The notes: a model not told the origin generated them from the sequence alone. A stretch of 64,000 bases of DNA from Flavobacterium sp. (GCF_024710485.1 NZ_JANJUQ010000041.1:24439-88438), one strand, 5' to 3'; shown: positions 1 through 8,404, numbered from the stretch's first letter. Numbers and translations: made by a program.

Positions 1-287
1 TGGGCTTCATCAATCCCGACTACGTCGCAACCTTGCGCCAAAATACGGATGTTGGCCGCCGCTGGTACCGGAGTAGAGCGAATTTCGTTTTTGTTGTGCG
101 AAACCACCATTTCTTCGTCATAGCGAACATCAATGGAAGGTTTGAAAATTTCCACTTTTTGTTTGGCAAACTGAGCGCGTTTCAAGCGGCGTATCAATTC
201 TTCGGTTTTGCCCGAAAACATGGAGCCGCAAATGACTTCAATCCACCCAAATTGTTCTTTATGATTTACTGTATTTTCGAGAAACAT
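1..287 (-). CDS. tdk: Thymidine kinase, partial (C-terminus outside window)
   Basis: Phosphorylates thymidine to dTMP in the nucleotide salvage pathway. Reading the minus strand from the ATG at 287, the first 95 codons are present and the rest lies beyond the left edge. A Walker A loop, GSMFSGKT, is at residues 21-28, followed by a RRLKRA helix and a DEA (93-95) that begins the Walker B/DEAQ motif of type II thymidine kinases. The zinc-binding and lid regions are not visible. It is divergent from the acidic hypothetical gene at 488; the 200-bp gap shows no clear promoter consensus. The motif order is diagnostic, so the identity is secure despite truncation. Confidence 0.93.
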   Translation of the reverse strand, partial: MFLENTVNHKEQFGWIEVICGSMFSGKTEELIRRLKRAQFAKQKVEIFKPSIDVRYDEEMVVSHNKNEIRSTPVPAAANIRILAQGCDVVGIDEA

Positions 288-487
288 TTTGTATTTTTCT
301 TGCGCTAAAAATGAATAGTTTTTATTACTTTGTAACGAAAACCAATCGACTTGAATAATTGCTATTTTTACGTCGATTCAAATGTAGAAAAATTTTAATT
401 ATGGTTCCCGCTTCCCGAAGGTAAATAAATGTTTCGGAAGTGAATTTAAAAAACAGACCAGCGTATTTCCTATAATTACAAACCATC

Positions 488-1408
488 ATGAAAAAAAGAG
501 TAGAAGCCGAATTAATCAGCATTGCCCACCGAATTTTGAAACTCAAAAACAAATCGGATGTGGATCAATTGTATAAAGAAACCCAAAAATTATACGAAAC
601 GTTATCGGTTTTAAAATTTTACCAGGACAATTACGAAGTCCTAAAATCGGAGGTTGATGCCGCCGAATTGGAAGAAAAATTAGAAACTGCTTTTGATGCT
701 GAAACACCTCAGGCTATCGTGGCTGAAGTGAAAGCGGAACTAGTGGTTGAAACCGAAGCACCTGCTGTTGAGGTGGAAACTCTTGCAGCCGAAGACGCTC
801 AAGAAGAACCGGTTGTAACTGAAGCCGAAACTGAAGTTGAAACGGTTGTTGAGGAAGAAGCTGAGGAAGAAGTTGCAGAAATGGCACCGGAAGTTGCAGC
901 AGAACCAGCCGCTACCGAAGCACCGCTTTTTACGCCGATATTTGAATTGGCCCAAGAAGAAGCTGAAGAAGAAGCACCTGCAGCAGAGACGGCATCCGAA
1001 CTAAAACCAGATACCAAACACATAGCTTTAGAAGATTTATTAGGCGAAAATTACGTAGATCCGATTTTCGTAAAGCCGAATGAAGTCTCCCTTTTTCCAA
1101 CGGAAACTAAAGAAGAAAAGGCTTCGGAACCGGAAATAGCGCAACCTAAACCGGCAGCGTCTTTAAACAGCGCTTTTGCCAAAACCATTGAAATTGGATT
1201 GAACGACCGCATCGCTTTTGTAAACCATTTGTTTGGCGAAAGCAACGAAGATTTCAACCGCGTAATCTCGCAATTGAACACCTTTGATACCCTGGAAGAA
1301 GCCAAAACTTTCTTGAACGAGATGGTGATACCCGACTACAATTACTGGGTTGGCAAAGAGGATTATATAGAGCGTTTTATGACTGTGCTTGAGAATAAAT
1401 TCAAATAA
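488..1408 (+). CDS. Acidic hypothetical protein with conserved-looking ends
   Basis: A 306-residue protein I cannot assign to a named family. Residues 1-75 are helical and charged. Residues about 75-175 are a low-complexity tract of Glu, Ala, Val and Thr, and the last 80 residues look like a folded helical domain ending in an aromatic DYNYWVGKEDYIERF motif. There is no signal peptide or membrane segment, so it is probably cytoplasmic. Its stop codon abuts the rsmI start, with zero spacing, so the two are co-transcribed and perhaps translationally coupled. That suggests, but does not show, a role around ribosomes or translation. The acidic linker could make it a flexible adaptor or nucleic-acid mimic. 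Confidence 0.85.
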   Translation: MKKRVEAELISIAHRILKLKNKSDVDQLYKETQKLYETLSVLKFYQDNYEVLKSEVDAAELEEKLETAFDAETPQAIVAEVKAELVVETEAPAVEVETLAAEDAQEEPVVTEAETEVETVVEEEAEEEVAEMAPEVAAEPAATEAPLFTPIFELAQEEAEEEAPAAETASELKPDTKHIALEDLLGENYVDPIFVKPNEVSLFPTETKEEKASEPEIAQPKPAASLNSAFAKTIEIGLNDRIAFVNHLFGESNEDFNRVISQLNTFDTLEEAKTFLNEMVIPDYNYWVGKEDYIERFMTVLENKFK

Positions 1409-2110
1409 ATGGGCAAACTTTACCTTGTTCCCACACCAATCGGTAATTTGGAAGACATGACTTTCCGCTCCATCAGCGTTTTAAAGGAAGTGGATTTAAT
1501 TTTGGCCGAAGACACGCGCACCAGCGGCAAACTGTTGAAGCATTTCGATATTGCCACACACATGCACAGCCACCACATGCACAACGAGCACAAAACGGTG
1601 GAAAATATTATCAAGCGTTTGCAAGCCGGAGAAAACATCGCCTTAATCAGCGACGCGGGAACGCCGGCCATTTCCGACCCCGGATTTTTACTCACCCGAG
1701 CTTGTGTAGAAAATAATATCGAGGTGGAATGTCTGCCGGGAGCTACGGCTTTTGTTCCGGCTTTGGTGAATAGTGGTCTGCCTAACGACCGTTTTGTATT
1801 TGAAGGTTTTTTGCCCGAAAAAAAAGGAAGACAAACCCGTTTTTTAGCGTTGGCCGAAGAAACCAGAACCATGATTTTTTATGTTTCGCCTCACAAATTA
1901 GTGAAAACTTTGGGCGAATTTGTGCAGTATTTTGGCGCCGACCGACCGGTGTCGGTTTCACGTGAATTGTCAAAACTCCATGAGGAAACCATCCGAGGTA
2001 CAGCCGCTGAGGTGTTGCAACATTTTGAAGCCAAACCACCAAAAGGTGAAATCGTCGCGGTAGTTGGCGGGAAAATCGAAACCAAGGAAAGCAAGAAAAA
2101 CCAGGAGTAA
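1409..2110 (+). CDS. rsmI: 16S rRNA (cytidine1402-2'-O)-methyltransferase RsmI
   Basis: Methylates the ribose 2'-OH of C1402 in the decoding centre of 16S rRNA using SAM. The tetrapyrrole-methylase fold is evident from the N-terminal LYLVPTPIGNLEDMTFR, the AEDTRTSGKLL segment, and the SAM-loop SDAGTPAISDPG. At 233 residues it lacks the extra C-terminal domain found in the E. coli enzyme (about 286 residues), which is normal for Bacteroidota. The ATG directly follows the stop of the preceding acidic-protein gene. A repeat fragment and the convergent adenine deaminase follow. Confidence 0.95.
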   Translation: MGKLYLVPTPIGNLEDMTFRSISVLKEVDLILAEDTRTSGKLLKHFDIATHMHSHHMHNEHKTVENIIKRLQAGENIALISDAGTPAISDPGFLLTRACVENNIEVECLPGATAFVPALVNSGLPNDRFVFEGFLPEKKGRQTRFLALAEETRTMIFYVSPHKLVKTLGEFVQYFGADRPVSVSRELSKLHEETIRGTAAEVLQHFEAKPPKGEIVAVVGGKIETKESKKNQE

Positions 2111-2113
2111 TAT

Positions 2114-2177
2114 TGGGGCGTTGCCTGCGGCCGGGCTTTCCGCGCTACACGGTAGCTTGCTGCAATCCCTAACGCAT
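2114..2177. repeat. GC-rich dispersed repeat fragment between rsmI and ade
   Basis: The 74-bp gap between convergent rsmI and ade is filled by a GC-rich stretch (GGGCGTTGCC, GGCCGGGCTTTCCGC, then a GGTAGC/GCTACA-type pair and AATCCCTAACGCA). It stands out against the AT-rich background. It resembles the outer parts of intergenic repeats that I remember as common in Flavobacterium, and its AATCCCTAACG end matches one half of the REP core used around the RAYT gene at 38.8 kb. It may help terminate both genes. Assignment rests on sequence likeness only. Confidence 0.5.
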
Positions 2178-2184
2178 TATTTCC

Positions 2185-3807
2185 TTACGCTACCACCAAA
2201 TCCGTAAACGCAAATTGTTTTCCGCTGAACAAACCTTTATCCGACAATTTTAAATCAGGAATTACCAGTAGTGCCATAAAAGACAACGTCATAAAAGGCG
2301 CTTTCAAAGTACTGCCTAAGTCTTTGGCCATAGCATCAATTTCTTGGTACAAACGTCCGGCTTCCCAACCGTTTTGGTCGCTCATAATCCCGGCTACGGG
2401 TAAGGCCAACGATTTTTGTTCGGCACCGTTTACGGCACAAATACCGCCGGTGTTGGCAATGAGTAAATTCACCGCATTCAAAATTTCTTCATCTGAAGTA
2501 CCAACCACGACTATATTGTGACAATCGTGTGCCACTGAACTGGCAATCGCTCCTTTTTTCAAACCGAAATTTTTGATAAAAGCCACAGCCACCGGCGCAT
2601 TTTCATACCGATTGACTACGGCCATTTTCAAGACATCATTTTCGGTATCGGAAACTAAATGACCATCCTGAATTTTAGGCGAACAATGAACTTCATTGGT
2701 AATCAATTGTCCTTCCAAAGCCTCGATAACGCGAATGGTTTTGGCCGAACTCGCCACTTGAAAATCGGCTAAAACTTTAGGGGAAGTATTGAAATTATTG
2801 GGTTTCTCAAAGGCAACATGCTTCACAAAAGATTGCCCGTTTTCAGCCACTAATTCTCCGTTAATGTAGGTTTGTAACACTTTAAAATCCGTCAAATCTT
2901 CCACTACGATAAAATCGGCGGCATCGTTAGGTTGCAATAAACCTACGGTCATGTTGTAATGCTTCACCGGATTGATACAAGCCATTTGCAAAACTTTAAA
3001 AACGTCATGTCCTTTGGCCACTGCCCGAGCACACAATTGGTTGATGTGGCCCACAATCAAATCGTCCGGATGTTTGTCATCGGAACAAAACATTAGGTTT
3101 TCAAAATGATCCGGCAGTAAGCCGATTAACGCTTCAAAATTTTTAGCGGCACTGCCTTCTCGAATAATGACTTTCATCCCTAAGGCTAATTTTTCAGCGG
3201 CTTCGTCATAGGTAAAGCACTCGTGATCGGTTGTAATTCCGGCGGAAATATATTTTTGGACGGCTTCGCCACGTAAACCAGGCGCATGACCGTCGATGGG
3301 TTTGTTAAAGTGTTTCGCCCAAGCTATCTTTTTCAACACTTCTTCATCGTCAAACAACACACCGGGATAGTTCATCATTTCGGCCAAATAATAAATGTCG
3401 GGATGCGCCATCAGTTCCTTAATTTGCTCCGAATCGATTACCGCTCCGGCAGTTTCAAAAAAGGTGGCCGGAACACAGGATGGCGCTCCAAAATGAAACT
3501 TCAACGGGACTTTTTTGCCGTTTTCAATCATATAATACACACCGTCTTTTCCCAATACATTGGCAATTTCATGCGGATCGGAAATGGTTCCGACGGTACC
3601 GTGTAAAACCGCTATTTTGGCAAACTCGGAAGGCACCAACATCGAGCTTTCGATATGAATGTGTGCGTCGATAAAACCCGGAAGGATATAGTTTTTGTTA
3701 TCGTGTTGTTTTTCAATTACCGAAACAATTTTACCGTTTTCAACCCTAACTTCGCCGGAGTAAATGCGGCGGTTTTCGATATCGACTATTTGACCTTGAA
3801 TATGCAT
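2185..3807 (-). CDS. ade: Adenine deaminase
   Basis: Hydrolyses adenine to hypoxanthine and ammonia in purine salvage. The 540-residue protein has the amidohydrolase metal motif DAHIHIES (His49, His51), followed by [18 protein letters not shown] and TTDHE metal or substrate motifs. It also carries the long C-terminal domain ([31 protein letters not shown]) that separates Ade from other amidohydrolases. Length matches the family. It stands alone on the minus strand, divergent from recJ across 125 bp. The start is the first ATG and gives a normal N-terminus. Confidence 0.96.
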   Translation of the reverse strand: MHIQGQIVDIENRRIYSGEVRVENGKIVSVIEKQHDNKNYILPGFIDAHIHIESSMLVPSEFAKIAVLHGTVGTISDPHEIANVLGKDGVYYMIENGKKVPLKFHFGAPSCVPATFFETAGAVIDSEQIKELMAHPDIYYLAEMMNYPGVLFDDEEVLKKIAWAKHFNKPIDGHAPGLRGEAVQKYISAGITTDHECFTYDEAAEKLALGMKVIIREGSAAKNFEALIGLLPDHFENLMFCSDDKHPDDLIVGHINQLCARAVAKGHDVFKVLQMACINPVKHYNMTVGLLQPNDAADFIVVEDLTDFKVLQTYINGELVAENGQSFVKHVAFEKPNNFNTSPKVLADFQVASSAKTIRVIEALEGQLITNEVHCSPKIQDGHLVSDTENDVLKMAVVNRYENAPVAVAFIKNFGLKKGAIASSVAHDCHNIVVVGTSDEEILNAVNLLIANTGGICAVNGAEQKSLALPVAGIMSDQNGWEAGRLYQEIDAMAKDLGSTLKAPFMTLSFMALLVIPDLKLSDKGLFSGKQFAFTDLVVA

Positions 3808-3932
3808 TTTGATTCAATTTGAATTTCAAAAGTAACGAATAAATACACTAAAACTGCAATCAATCTGATGTAGCTTTTGCTATTTTTGTGGTTTACGCTT
3901 CGTAATTCCTAATTCTCAATTCGTAATCTAAC

Positions 3933-5621
3933 ATGCGCTGGACACTCCAACCCAAACCATCATCCGAAAAAGTCAAAGCTTTAGCAGCCGAACTCAAAGT
4001 AGATGAGTTGATTGCGATGCTTTTGGTACAGCGAGGTATTGAAACCTTTGAAGCCGCACGCCAATTTTTTCGTCCGAGTTTGTCTGATTTACACGATCCG
4101 TATTTGATGAAAGACATGGACAAAGCTGTGGTTCGCATTGAAACAGCTATTGCCAATGCCGAAAATATTTTAGTCTTTGGTGATTACGATGTGGATGGCA
4201 CAACAGCGGTTTCCCTGGTGTCGAGTTATTTGAAAAGTTTTTATCACAATGTGGCGACTTATATTCCGGATCGCTATAACGAAGGTTACGGCGTTTCGTA
4301 CCAAGGGATTGATTTTGCAGACGATAATGGTTTTACCTTGATAATTGCTTTGGATTGCGGCATCAAATCTATCGATCATGTGGCCTACGCCAAAGCTAAA
4401 AACATCGATTTTATCATTTGTGATCACCATCGCCCTGGAGATACACTACCGGAAGCTGTAGCTGTTTTAGATCCTAAAAGAGCCGATTGCACGTATCCGT
4501 ATGATGAATTGTGTGGCTGCGGCGTTGGGTTTAAATTGATTCAGGCGCTTGCGCAAAACAGGAATCAAACTGTTGAAGATTTAGTGCCTTATTTAGATTT
4601 GGTGGCGACTGCGATAGCCGCGGATATTGTTCCGATGACAGGAGAAAACAGGGTTTTGGCCAAGTTTGGTTTGGAAGTCATTAATAGTAATCCGCGTCCC
4701 GGAATTAAGGCTTTGGTCCAAAATGTCAAAAAGAAAACGCTCACCATAACCGATGTCGTTTTTATCATTGCGCCACGAATTAACGCCGCAGGCAGAATAA
4801 AACACGGTAACGAAGCCGTTGCTTTGCTTACGGAATACGATTTAGAACAAGCTGAATTTTTTGCTTCCGAAATAGAGCAACACAACAGCGATCGCAAAGA
4901 TTTGGACAAACAAATTACCGCTGAAGCCTTATCGCAAATCACAGAAAATGAGGAAACTAAAAAATTTACGACGGTCGTTTACCAAGAAAACTGGCACAAA
5001 GGCGTTATCGGCATTGTAGCTTCGCGATTGACAGAAACGTATTATCGTCCTACGATAGTGTTCACTAAAAGTGGCGACAAACTCGCGGCCTCAGCGCGTT
5101 CGGTGAAGGATTTTGATATTTACAATGCTTTAGAATCTTGTGCCGAACACTTGGAACAATTTGGCGGCCATATGTATGCGGCAGGAATGACTTTAAAGGA
5201 AGAAAATTATGCTGCTTTCAAAGAAGCCTTTGAAAGAACGGTGGAAGCAACAATACATCCTGATTTGCTGACTCCTGAAATTGCAGTGGATGCCGAAATT
5301 AATTTGACGGATATCAACGAAAAGTTAGTCCGGATTTTAAACCAATTTGAACCTTTCGGTCCGCAAAACATGACGCCGGTTTTTATGACCAAAGGGTTAA
5401 AAGATTCGGGTTACGCTAAAGGAATCGGTGCCGACGAAGACCATTTGAAACTATACGTCAAGCAAAATAATTCCCAGGGATTTGGCGCTATTGGTTTTGG
5501 TTTAGGAAAGAAATTGGATTTGGTCAAAAACCAGCAACCTTTTGACGCCGTGTATTGCATAGACGAAAACGAATTCAACGGCAAGGTTTCGGTGCAGTTG
5601 CGGTTGAAGGATATAAGGTAG
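3933..5621 (+). CDS. recJ: Single-stranded-DNA-specific 5'-3' exonuclease RecJ
   Basis: Degrades single-stranded DNA 5' to 3' in recombination, mismatch and base-excision repair. DHH-family motifs are intact: GDYDVDGTTA (Asp84, 86, 88), ALDCGI (Asp141), CDHHRPGD (Asp164, His165, His166), DLVATAIAADIVPM, and a DHHA1 domain with the GGHMYAAGMTL glycine-rich motif. The 562-residue length is typical. The start ATG follows a short AT-rich repetitive leader (a CGTAATTCCTAATT-type stretch). It converges on the lpxH-like gene with one base between the stops and no obvious terminator, so transcripts probably overlap. Confidence 0.96.
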   Translation: MRWTLQPKPSSEKVKALAAELKVDELIAMLLVQRGIETFEAARQFFRPSLSDLHDPYLMKDMDKAVVRIETAIANAENILVFGDYDVDGTTAVSLVSSYLKSFYHNVATYIPDRYNEGYGVSYQGIDFADDNGFTLIIALDCGIKSIDHVAYAKAKNIDFIICDHHRPGDTLPEAVAVLDPKRADCTYPYDELCGCGVGFKLIQALAQNRNQTVEDLVPYLDLVATAIAADIVPMTGENRVLAKFGLEVINSNPRPGIKALVQNVKKKTLTITDVVFIIAPRINAAGRIKHGNEAVALLTEYDLEQAEFFASEIEQHNSDRKDLDKQITAEALSQITENEETKKFTTVVYQENWHKGVIGIVASRLTETYYRPTIVFTKSGDKLAASARSVKDFDIYNALESCAEHLEQFGGHMYAAGMTLKEENYAAFKEAFERTVEATIHPDLLTPEIAVDAEINLTDINEKLVRILNQFEPFGPQNMTPVFMTKGLKDSGYAKGIGADEDHLKLYVKQNNSQGFGAIGFGLGKKLDLVKNQQPFDAVYCIDENEFNGKVSVQLRLKDIR

Positions 5622-5622
5622 T

Positions 5623-6375
5623 TTAGTATTTCTTCAACTCAAAAGTTTCACCATCAAAAACGCCATACGTAAAATAGCCAATCCAATCGCCTAAGTTGAT
5701 GTATTCGGCATTTTCGCCTACCGTAATTACCATCGGCAAATGACGGTGACCAAAAATCAAATAGTGGTAATGCTTGGTTTGCAGTTTTCGTTTGCAGTAT
5801 TGTATCAACCATTCGTTTTCTTCGCCTAAAAATTTCACATCGGCTTCCCCCGAAATCAGTTTGTTTTTAACCGATAAATATTGGGCCAATCTCATACCGA
5901 TATCCGGATGCAACCAACGGTAGAGCCATTTGGAGAATGGATTGGTGAAGACTTTCTTCATGCGTTTGTAGCCTTTATCGCCCGGACCTTTACCATCGCC
6001 GTGACCGATTAAAAACGTTTTACCGTTAAATTCATACTCTTGATTGTCGCGATAGATCGGAATGTTCAGTTCTTTCTCGAAATAATCATGCATCCACAAA
6101 TCGTGATTGCCTACAAAAAAGTAAATCGGAATACCACTGTCGCGAATTTCTGCTAATTTACCCAGAACACGGACAAATCCTTTCGGAACCACGGTTTTGT
6201 ATTCAAACCAAAAATCAAACAAATCGCCTAGCAAGAAAATCGCTTCGGCGTCTTGCTTTACTTCGTCCAACCAAGCCACAAATTTTTGCTCACGAGGAAA
6301 ACTCGCTTCCGCAGTCGGAGCGCCAAAATGTTGGTCGGAGGCAAAATAGATTTTTTTGTTGGGTGTAATTTGCAT
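5623..6375 (-). CDS. lpxH: UDP-2,3-diacylglucosamine diphosphatase (LpxH-type metallophosphoesterase)
   Basis: Expected to cleave UDP-2,3-diacylglucosamine to lipid X in lipid A synthesis at the inner face of the cytoplasmic membrane. Calcineurin-like motifs run in order: ASDQHFG (Asp14, His16), LLGDLFDFW, VGNHD, IGHGDG and FGHRH. At 250 residues, with the conserved WLYRWLHPDIGMRLA insertion seen in LpxH, it fits the family. It is the last gene of a minus-strand operon, starting 9 bp after queD. Substrate is inferred from family membership; the symbol is by homology. Confidence 0.88.
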   Translation of the reverse strand: MQITPNKKIYFASDQHFGAPTAEASFPREQKFVAWLDEVKQDAEAIFLLGDLFDFWFEYKTVVPKGFVRVLGKLAEIRDSGIPIYFFVGNHDLWMHDYFEKELNIPIYRDNQEYEFNGKTFLIGHGDGKGPGDKGYKRMKKVFTNPFSKWLYRWLHPDIGMRLAQYLSVKNKLISGEADVKFLGEENEWLIQYCKRKLQTKHYHYLIFGHRHLPMVITVGENAEYINLGDWIGYFTYGVFDGETFELKKY

Positions 6376-6384
6376 GTAGCTTAC

Positions 6385-6837
6385 TTATGAATTATCCGAG
6401 GCATACCATTCGGCAAAGGAAGTGTCGGTTTCTTGGAGTTTTAAAGAATGTAGTGCAATGTTTTGCGGTAAACGATTTTTTATTTTTTGCGCAAAATCAG
6501 TAACCATATTTTCGCTGGTAGGTTGGTAATCTACCAAAATCACATGATGACCGCGGTCTTTGAGTTCGTTGGCTAATTCTATATGAGGTGTGTTTTGATT
6601 GAAAACTGTCGCATGATCGAATACATCCACAATTTCTTCTTTCACAATTTTTTTCAAATCCGAAAAGTCGATGACCATTCCAAACTTCACATTCGAAGTG
6701 TCGGTTATAGGTTGACCAATTACCGTTACCGATAACTTATAGCTGTGTCCGTGCACATTCTTGCATTTACCGTCGTAGCCGTAAAGCGCGTGCCCGGTTT
6801 CGAAAGAGAATTGTTTGGTAATTCGGATGTTACTCAT
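6385..6837 (-). CDS. queD: 6-carboxy-5,6,7,8-tetrahydropterin synthase family (QueD/PTPS)
   Basis: Converts dihydroneopterin triphosphate to 6-carboxytetrahydropterin for queuosine synthesis, or acts as a related pyruvoyl-tetrahydropterin synthase homologue. Zinc ligands are His16 (FETGHALYG) and His29/His31 (NVHGHSYKL), with the nearby Cys25 (GKCKNVHG) as catalytic cysteine. A VFDHATVFN segment and a C-terminal LQETDTSFAEWY with the substrate-anchoring Glu complete the T-fold. Length of 150 is slightly above the usual 120-140. No other queuosine genes are in view, so the exact pterin product is inferred. Confidence 0.88.
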   Translation of the reverse strand: MSNIRITKQFSFETGHALYGYDGKCKNVHGHSYKLSVTVIGQPITDTSNVKFGMVIDFSDLKKIVKEEIVDVFDHATVFNQNTPHIELANELKDRGHHVILVDYQPTSENMVTDFAQKIKNRLPQNIALHSLKLQETDTSFAEWYASDNS

Positions 6838-6874
6838 GAAAAAAGTTTTAATGCTGCAAATTTAGTAAATATTA

Positions 6875-7051
6875 CTACAGCTCGTCCTGTCTTTTTTTAG
6901 CTTTGCGGTACATCAACCAAGCCAGACCGGCTAAAATTGCAAAGGGTAAAATGTAACCTATCCAAACGCCAACCAAATACCCGCTATCCGGAGCATTTTT
7001 GATTTTTTCATCAATAGTTGCTTGCTGTAAAAGAGAAATAAGGAGTAGCAT
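6875..7051 (-). CDS. Small single-pass membrane protein, 58 residues
   Basis: A 58-codon ORF that fills the gap between queD and the enoyl-CoA hydratase gene on the same strand. It starts 3 bp after the hydratase stop and ends 37 bp before queD, so it is embedded in the operon. The protein has a short N-terminal hydrophobic stretch, a polar segment (TIDEKIKNAPDSG), one clear transmembrane helix (YLVGVWIGYILPFAILAG), and a basic cytoplasmic tail (MYRKAKKRQDEL). The positive-inside pattern places the C-terminus in the cytoplasm. I do not recognise a family; position and membrane topology make it a believable gene. Confidence 0.65.
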   Translation of the reverse strand: MLLLISLLQQATIDEKIKNAPDSGYLVGVWIGYILPFAILAGLAWLMYRKAKKRQDEL

Positions 7052-7054
7052 GAT

Positions 7055-7819
7055 TTACTTTTTAAATTCGTTAAGCGCATTTTTGGTAAAATCGGAGAGC
7101 GCCAATAGGCCTGAGATGGCTGCACGTTCGTATAACAGATTGTCCCAATGCTCAGTGCCTTCCCAAAACACTTTTTTCATAGCGGTCAAGGCATCCGGGT
7201 TGTAACCTGCTAGTCTTTTGGCCATTGCTAAAGTTGCATCGTTTAATTCGCTGTAACTGTCGAAAACATCTGCATAAAGTCCTTTTTCCACAGCCCAATC
7301 TGCGGTGTGCCAATGGTTGGGTTGAAGAGTCAAGACTGACATGGCCGTTTTGCCGATTTTTCGTGATAAGGCCGGTTCAATCACAAACGGTCCGATACCA
7401 ATGGCGATTTCGGATAACTTGATTGAAGCGTCTTGGTAAGCATAGGCAAAATCACAAGCAGCAGCTAAACCAACACCGCCACCAACGGCTTTTCCATGTA
7501 TTTTTCCGAGTATGATTTTAGAACAGTTACGCATCGCATTGATAACGTTGGCAAAACCGGAGAAGAATTTCTTTCCGTCTTCTAAGTTAGCTACAGAAAG
7601 CAGTTCGTCAAAAGAAGCACCGGCACAGAAGTTTTTTCCATCGCTTTGCAATACGATTACGTTGACCTCGGCATTGTTACTGAGTGCATTGAGTTCATCG
7701 GTGAGTTTTTGTAATAAATCACTCGGAAAAGAATTACTGGCAGGATGACTGAAAGTAAGAAAGGCAATTTTGTGGTCAATTTGGGTTTGGATAAACCCGG
7801 AGGTATTTTCGGCAGACAT
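7055..7819 (-). CDS. Enoyl-CoA hydratase/isomerase family protein
   Basis: Crotonase-fold protein that acts on acyl-CoA thioesters. The 254-residue sequence has the CoA oxyanion-hole segment KNFCAGASFDELL near residues 62-74 and the second loop KIHGKAVGGGVGLAAACDFAYA around 102-123. The Glu residues typical of active hydratases are not clearly both present, because the second loop is followed by IKLSEIAIGIGPF. Hydratase, isomerase or methylglutaconyl-CoA hydratase activity is therefore not settled. It is first in the minus-strand operon with a small membrane protein, queD and lpxH. The start ATG is preceded by an A/T-rich leader. Confidence 0.88.
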   Translation of the reverse strand: MSAENTSGFIQTQIDHKIAFLTFSHPASNSFPSDLLQKLTDELNALSNNAEVNVIVLQSDGKNFCAGASFDELLSVANLEDGKKFFSGFANVINAMRNCSKIILGKIHGKAVGGGVGLAAACDFAYAYQDASIKLSEIAIGIGPFVIEPALSRKIGKTAMSVLTLQPNHWHTADWAVEKGLYADVFDSYSELNDATLAMAKRLAGYNPDALTAMKKVFWEGTEHWDNLLYERAAISGLLALSDFTKNALNEFKK

Positions 7820-7877
7820 AAAAAATGAATATTTAGGGTAAATTTACAACAAATCTCAAAAAAAGATGCTCCTTGAG

Positions 7878-7909
7878 TTGTTTTTTGTTTGGATAAAATT
7901 ATATATTTG
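7878..7909 (+). promoter_or_regulatory. Bacteroidota promoter for the tRNA-Ala locus
   Basis: A -33 TTG at 7878-7880 and a perfect -7 TATATTTG at 7902-7909, spaced 21 bp, match the Bacteroidota housekeeping sigma consensus. The first transcribed bases would be about 7915, so the first structure made is the broken tRNA-Ala half at 7923, not the intact tRNA 70 bp further on. Confidence 0.75.
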
Positions 7910-7922
7910 TCGTCTCAAAAAC

Positions 7923-7970
7923 CGGGATGTAGCTCAGTTAGCTAGAGTGTCCAGATAGCCATCGGGAAGG
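7923..7970 (+). pseudogene. tRNA-Ala 5' half, broken at the anticodon arm
   Basis: The bases from 7924 to about 7949 match the 5' half of the intact tRNA-Ala gene 70 bp downstream, with G to A in the D-loop and T for C after the D-stem; base 1 is C instead of G. After the D-arm the anticodon stem is replaced by an imperfect palindrome, CAGATAGCCATCGGG, followed by AAGG. No T-arm or acceptor 3' strand follows, so it cannot fold as a tRNA. Bases 7942-7970 align without gaps to 8349-8377 (25 of 29 identical). Confidence 0.75.
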
Positions 7971-7992
7971 GCGGTTTTGAAATTCAAATATT

Positions 7993-8066
7993 GGGGATGT
8001 AGCTCAGTTGGCTAGAGTGCTTGACTGGCAGTCAAGAGGTCGTGGGTTCGAGCCCCATCTTCTCCA
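7993..8066 (+). tRNA. tRNA-Ala(GGC)
   Basis: A 74-base cloverleaf: acceptor GGGGATG with CTTCTCC (one T-T mismatch and a G-T pair), D-stem GCTC/GAGT, anticodon stem CTTGA/TCAAG with a seven-base loop whose central GGC reads Ala GCC/GCU codons, T-stem GTGGG/CCCAT with loop TTCGAGC, and discriminator A. CCA is only partly encoded. It lies downstream of a tRNA half and directly upstream of a hairpin terminator and a GIY-YIG gene. It is the only complete tRNA gene I find in this window. Confidence 0.93.
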
Positions 8067-8070
8067 CAAA
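8037..8070 (+). repeat. 34-bp direct repeat, copy 1 (tRNA-Ala 3' end)
   Basis: The last 34 bp spanning the variable loop, T-arm, acceptor strand and three trailing A residues of tRNA-Ala. It is repeated base for base at 8375-8408, 338 bp away, on the other side of the GIY-YIG gene. The arrangement looks like an attachment or target duplication in a tRNA 3' end. Confidence 0.9.
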
Positions 8071-8098
8071 GTCCTGAGAAATCAGGACTTTTTCTTTT
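8068..8098 (+). terminator. Terminator of tRNA-Ala
   Basis: Stem AAAGTCCTGA (8068-8077) and TCAGGACTTT (8082-8091) with a GAAA tetraloop, followed by a T-rich run. It ends six bases before the GIY-YIG start codon, so that gene would need read-through or its own promoter. Confidence 0.85.
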
Positions 8099-8103
8099 TG
8101 AAT

Positions 8104-8352
8104 ATGTTTTACGTTTATATAATTTATTCCGAATTGCTTAATAAATACTATGTTGGTTCTTGTCAAAATATTGATGAGCGCCTACGTGACCATTTGAACA
8201 GTCGCAGTAAGTATACCAAATCAGCTAAGGATTGGAAATTGAAGTATTCAGAATCATTTTTCTCAAGAAGTGAGGCTTATCAACGTGAAATGCAGATTAA
8301 GAAAATGAAAAGCAGGACTTATATTGAGAAATTAATCGAAAATAGTTACTAG
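8104..8352 (+). CDS. GIY-YIG nuclease domain protein inserted beside tRNA-Ala
   Basis: An 82-residue stand-alone GIY-YIG domain, predicted to be a metal-dependent endonuclease. It has YVYII (residues 3-7) and YYVG (15-18) as the GIY and YIG signatures, the catalytic-type Arg in DERLRDHL (24-31), the Lys-rich TKSAKDWKL segment, and the Glu in SEAYQREMQIKK (57-68). A longer reading frame upstream overlaps the tRNA and must be rejected, because its first residues are translated tRNA sequence; the ATG at 8104 gives the normal N-terminus. The gene lies exactly between two copies of the tRNA 3' end. Single-domain relatives are common in Bacteroidota. Here the flanks suggest a mobile or homing-like cassette, which is inference. 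Confidence 0.85.
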   Translation: MFYVYIIYSELLNKYYVGSCQNIDERLRDHLNSRSKYTKSAKDWKLKYSESFFSRSEAYQREMQIKKMKSRTYIEKLIENSY

Positions 8353-8404
8353 AGTGTCCCGATGGTAATCGGGAAGGTCGTGGGTTCGAGCCCCATCTTC
8401 TCCA
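8349..8404 (+). pseudogene. tRNA-Ala 3' half, broken at the anticodon arm
   Basis: Begins with CTAGAGTGT (end of the D-arm), then a perfect palindrome CCCGAT-GGTA-ATCGGG in place of the anticodon stem and loop, then an exact copy of the tRNA-Ala 3' end from the variable loop to the discriminator. The anticodon loop would have six or eight bases, not seven, and the 5' acceptor strand is missing. Together with 7923-7970 it makes up a single tRNA-like sequence split by the 7971-8348 insert. Confidence 0.75.

Noticed and set aside
1420..1872. 150-codon minus-strand frame across rsmI
   Set aside because: Antisense shadow of a well-conserved gene; no domain or signal.
3893..4156. 87-codon minus-strand frame before recJ
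   Set aside because: Starts in the AT-rich leader repeat (LDYELRIRNYE is a known translated micro-repeat) and runs antisense to recJ.
7923..7970. A second functional tRNA
   Set aside because: No T-arm, no 3' acceptor strand and a palindrome in place of the anticodon arm.
8008..8103. N-terminal extension of the GIY-YIG reading frame across the tRNA
   Set aside because: The extra 32 codons are translated tRNA-Ala and its terminator; the protein has a normal family start at 8104.
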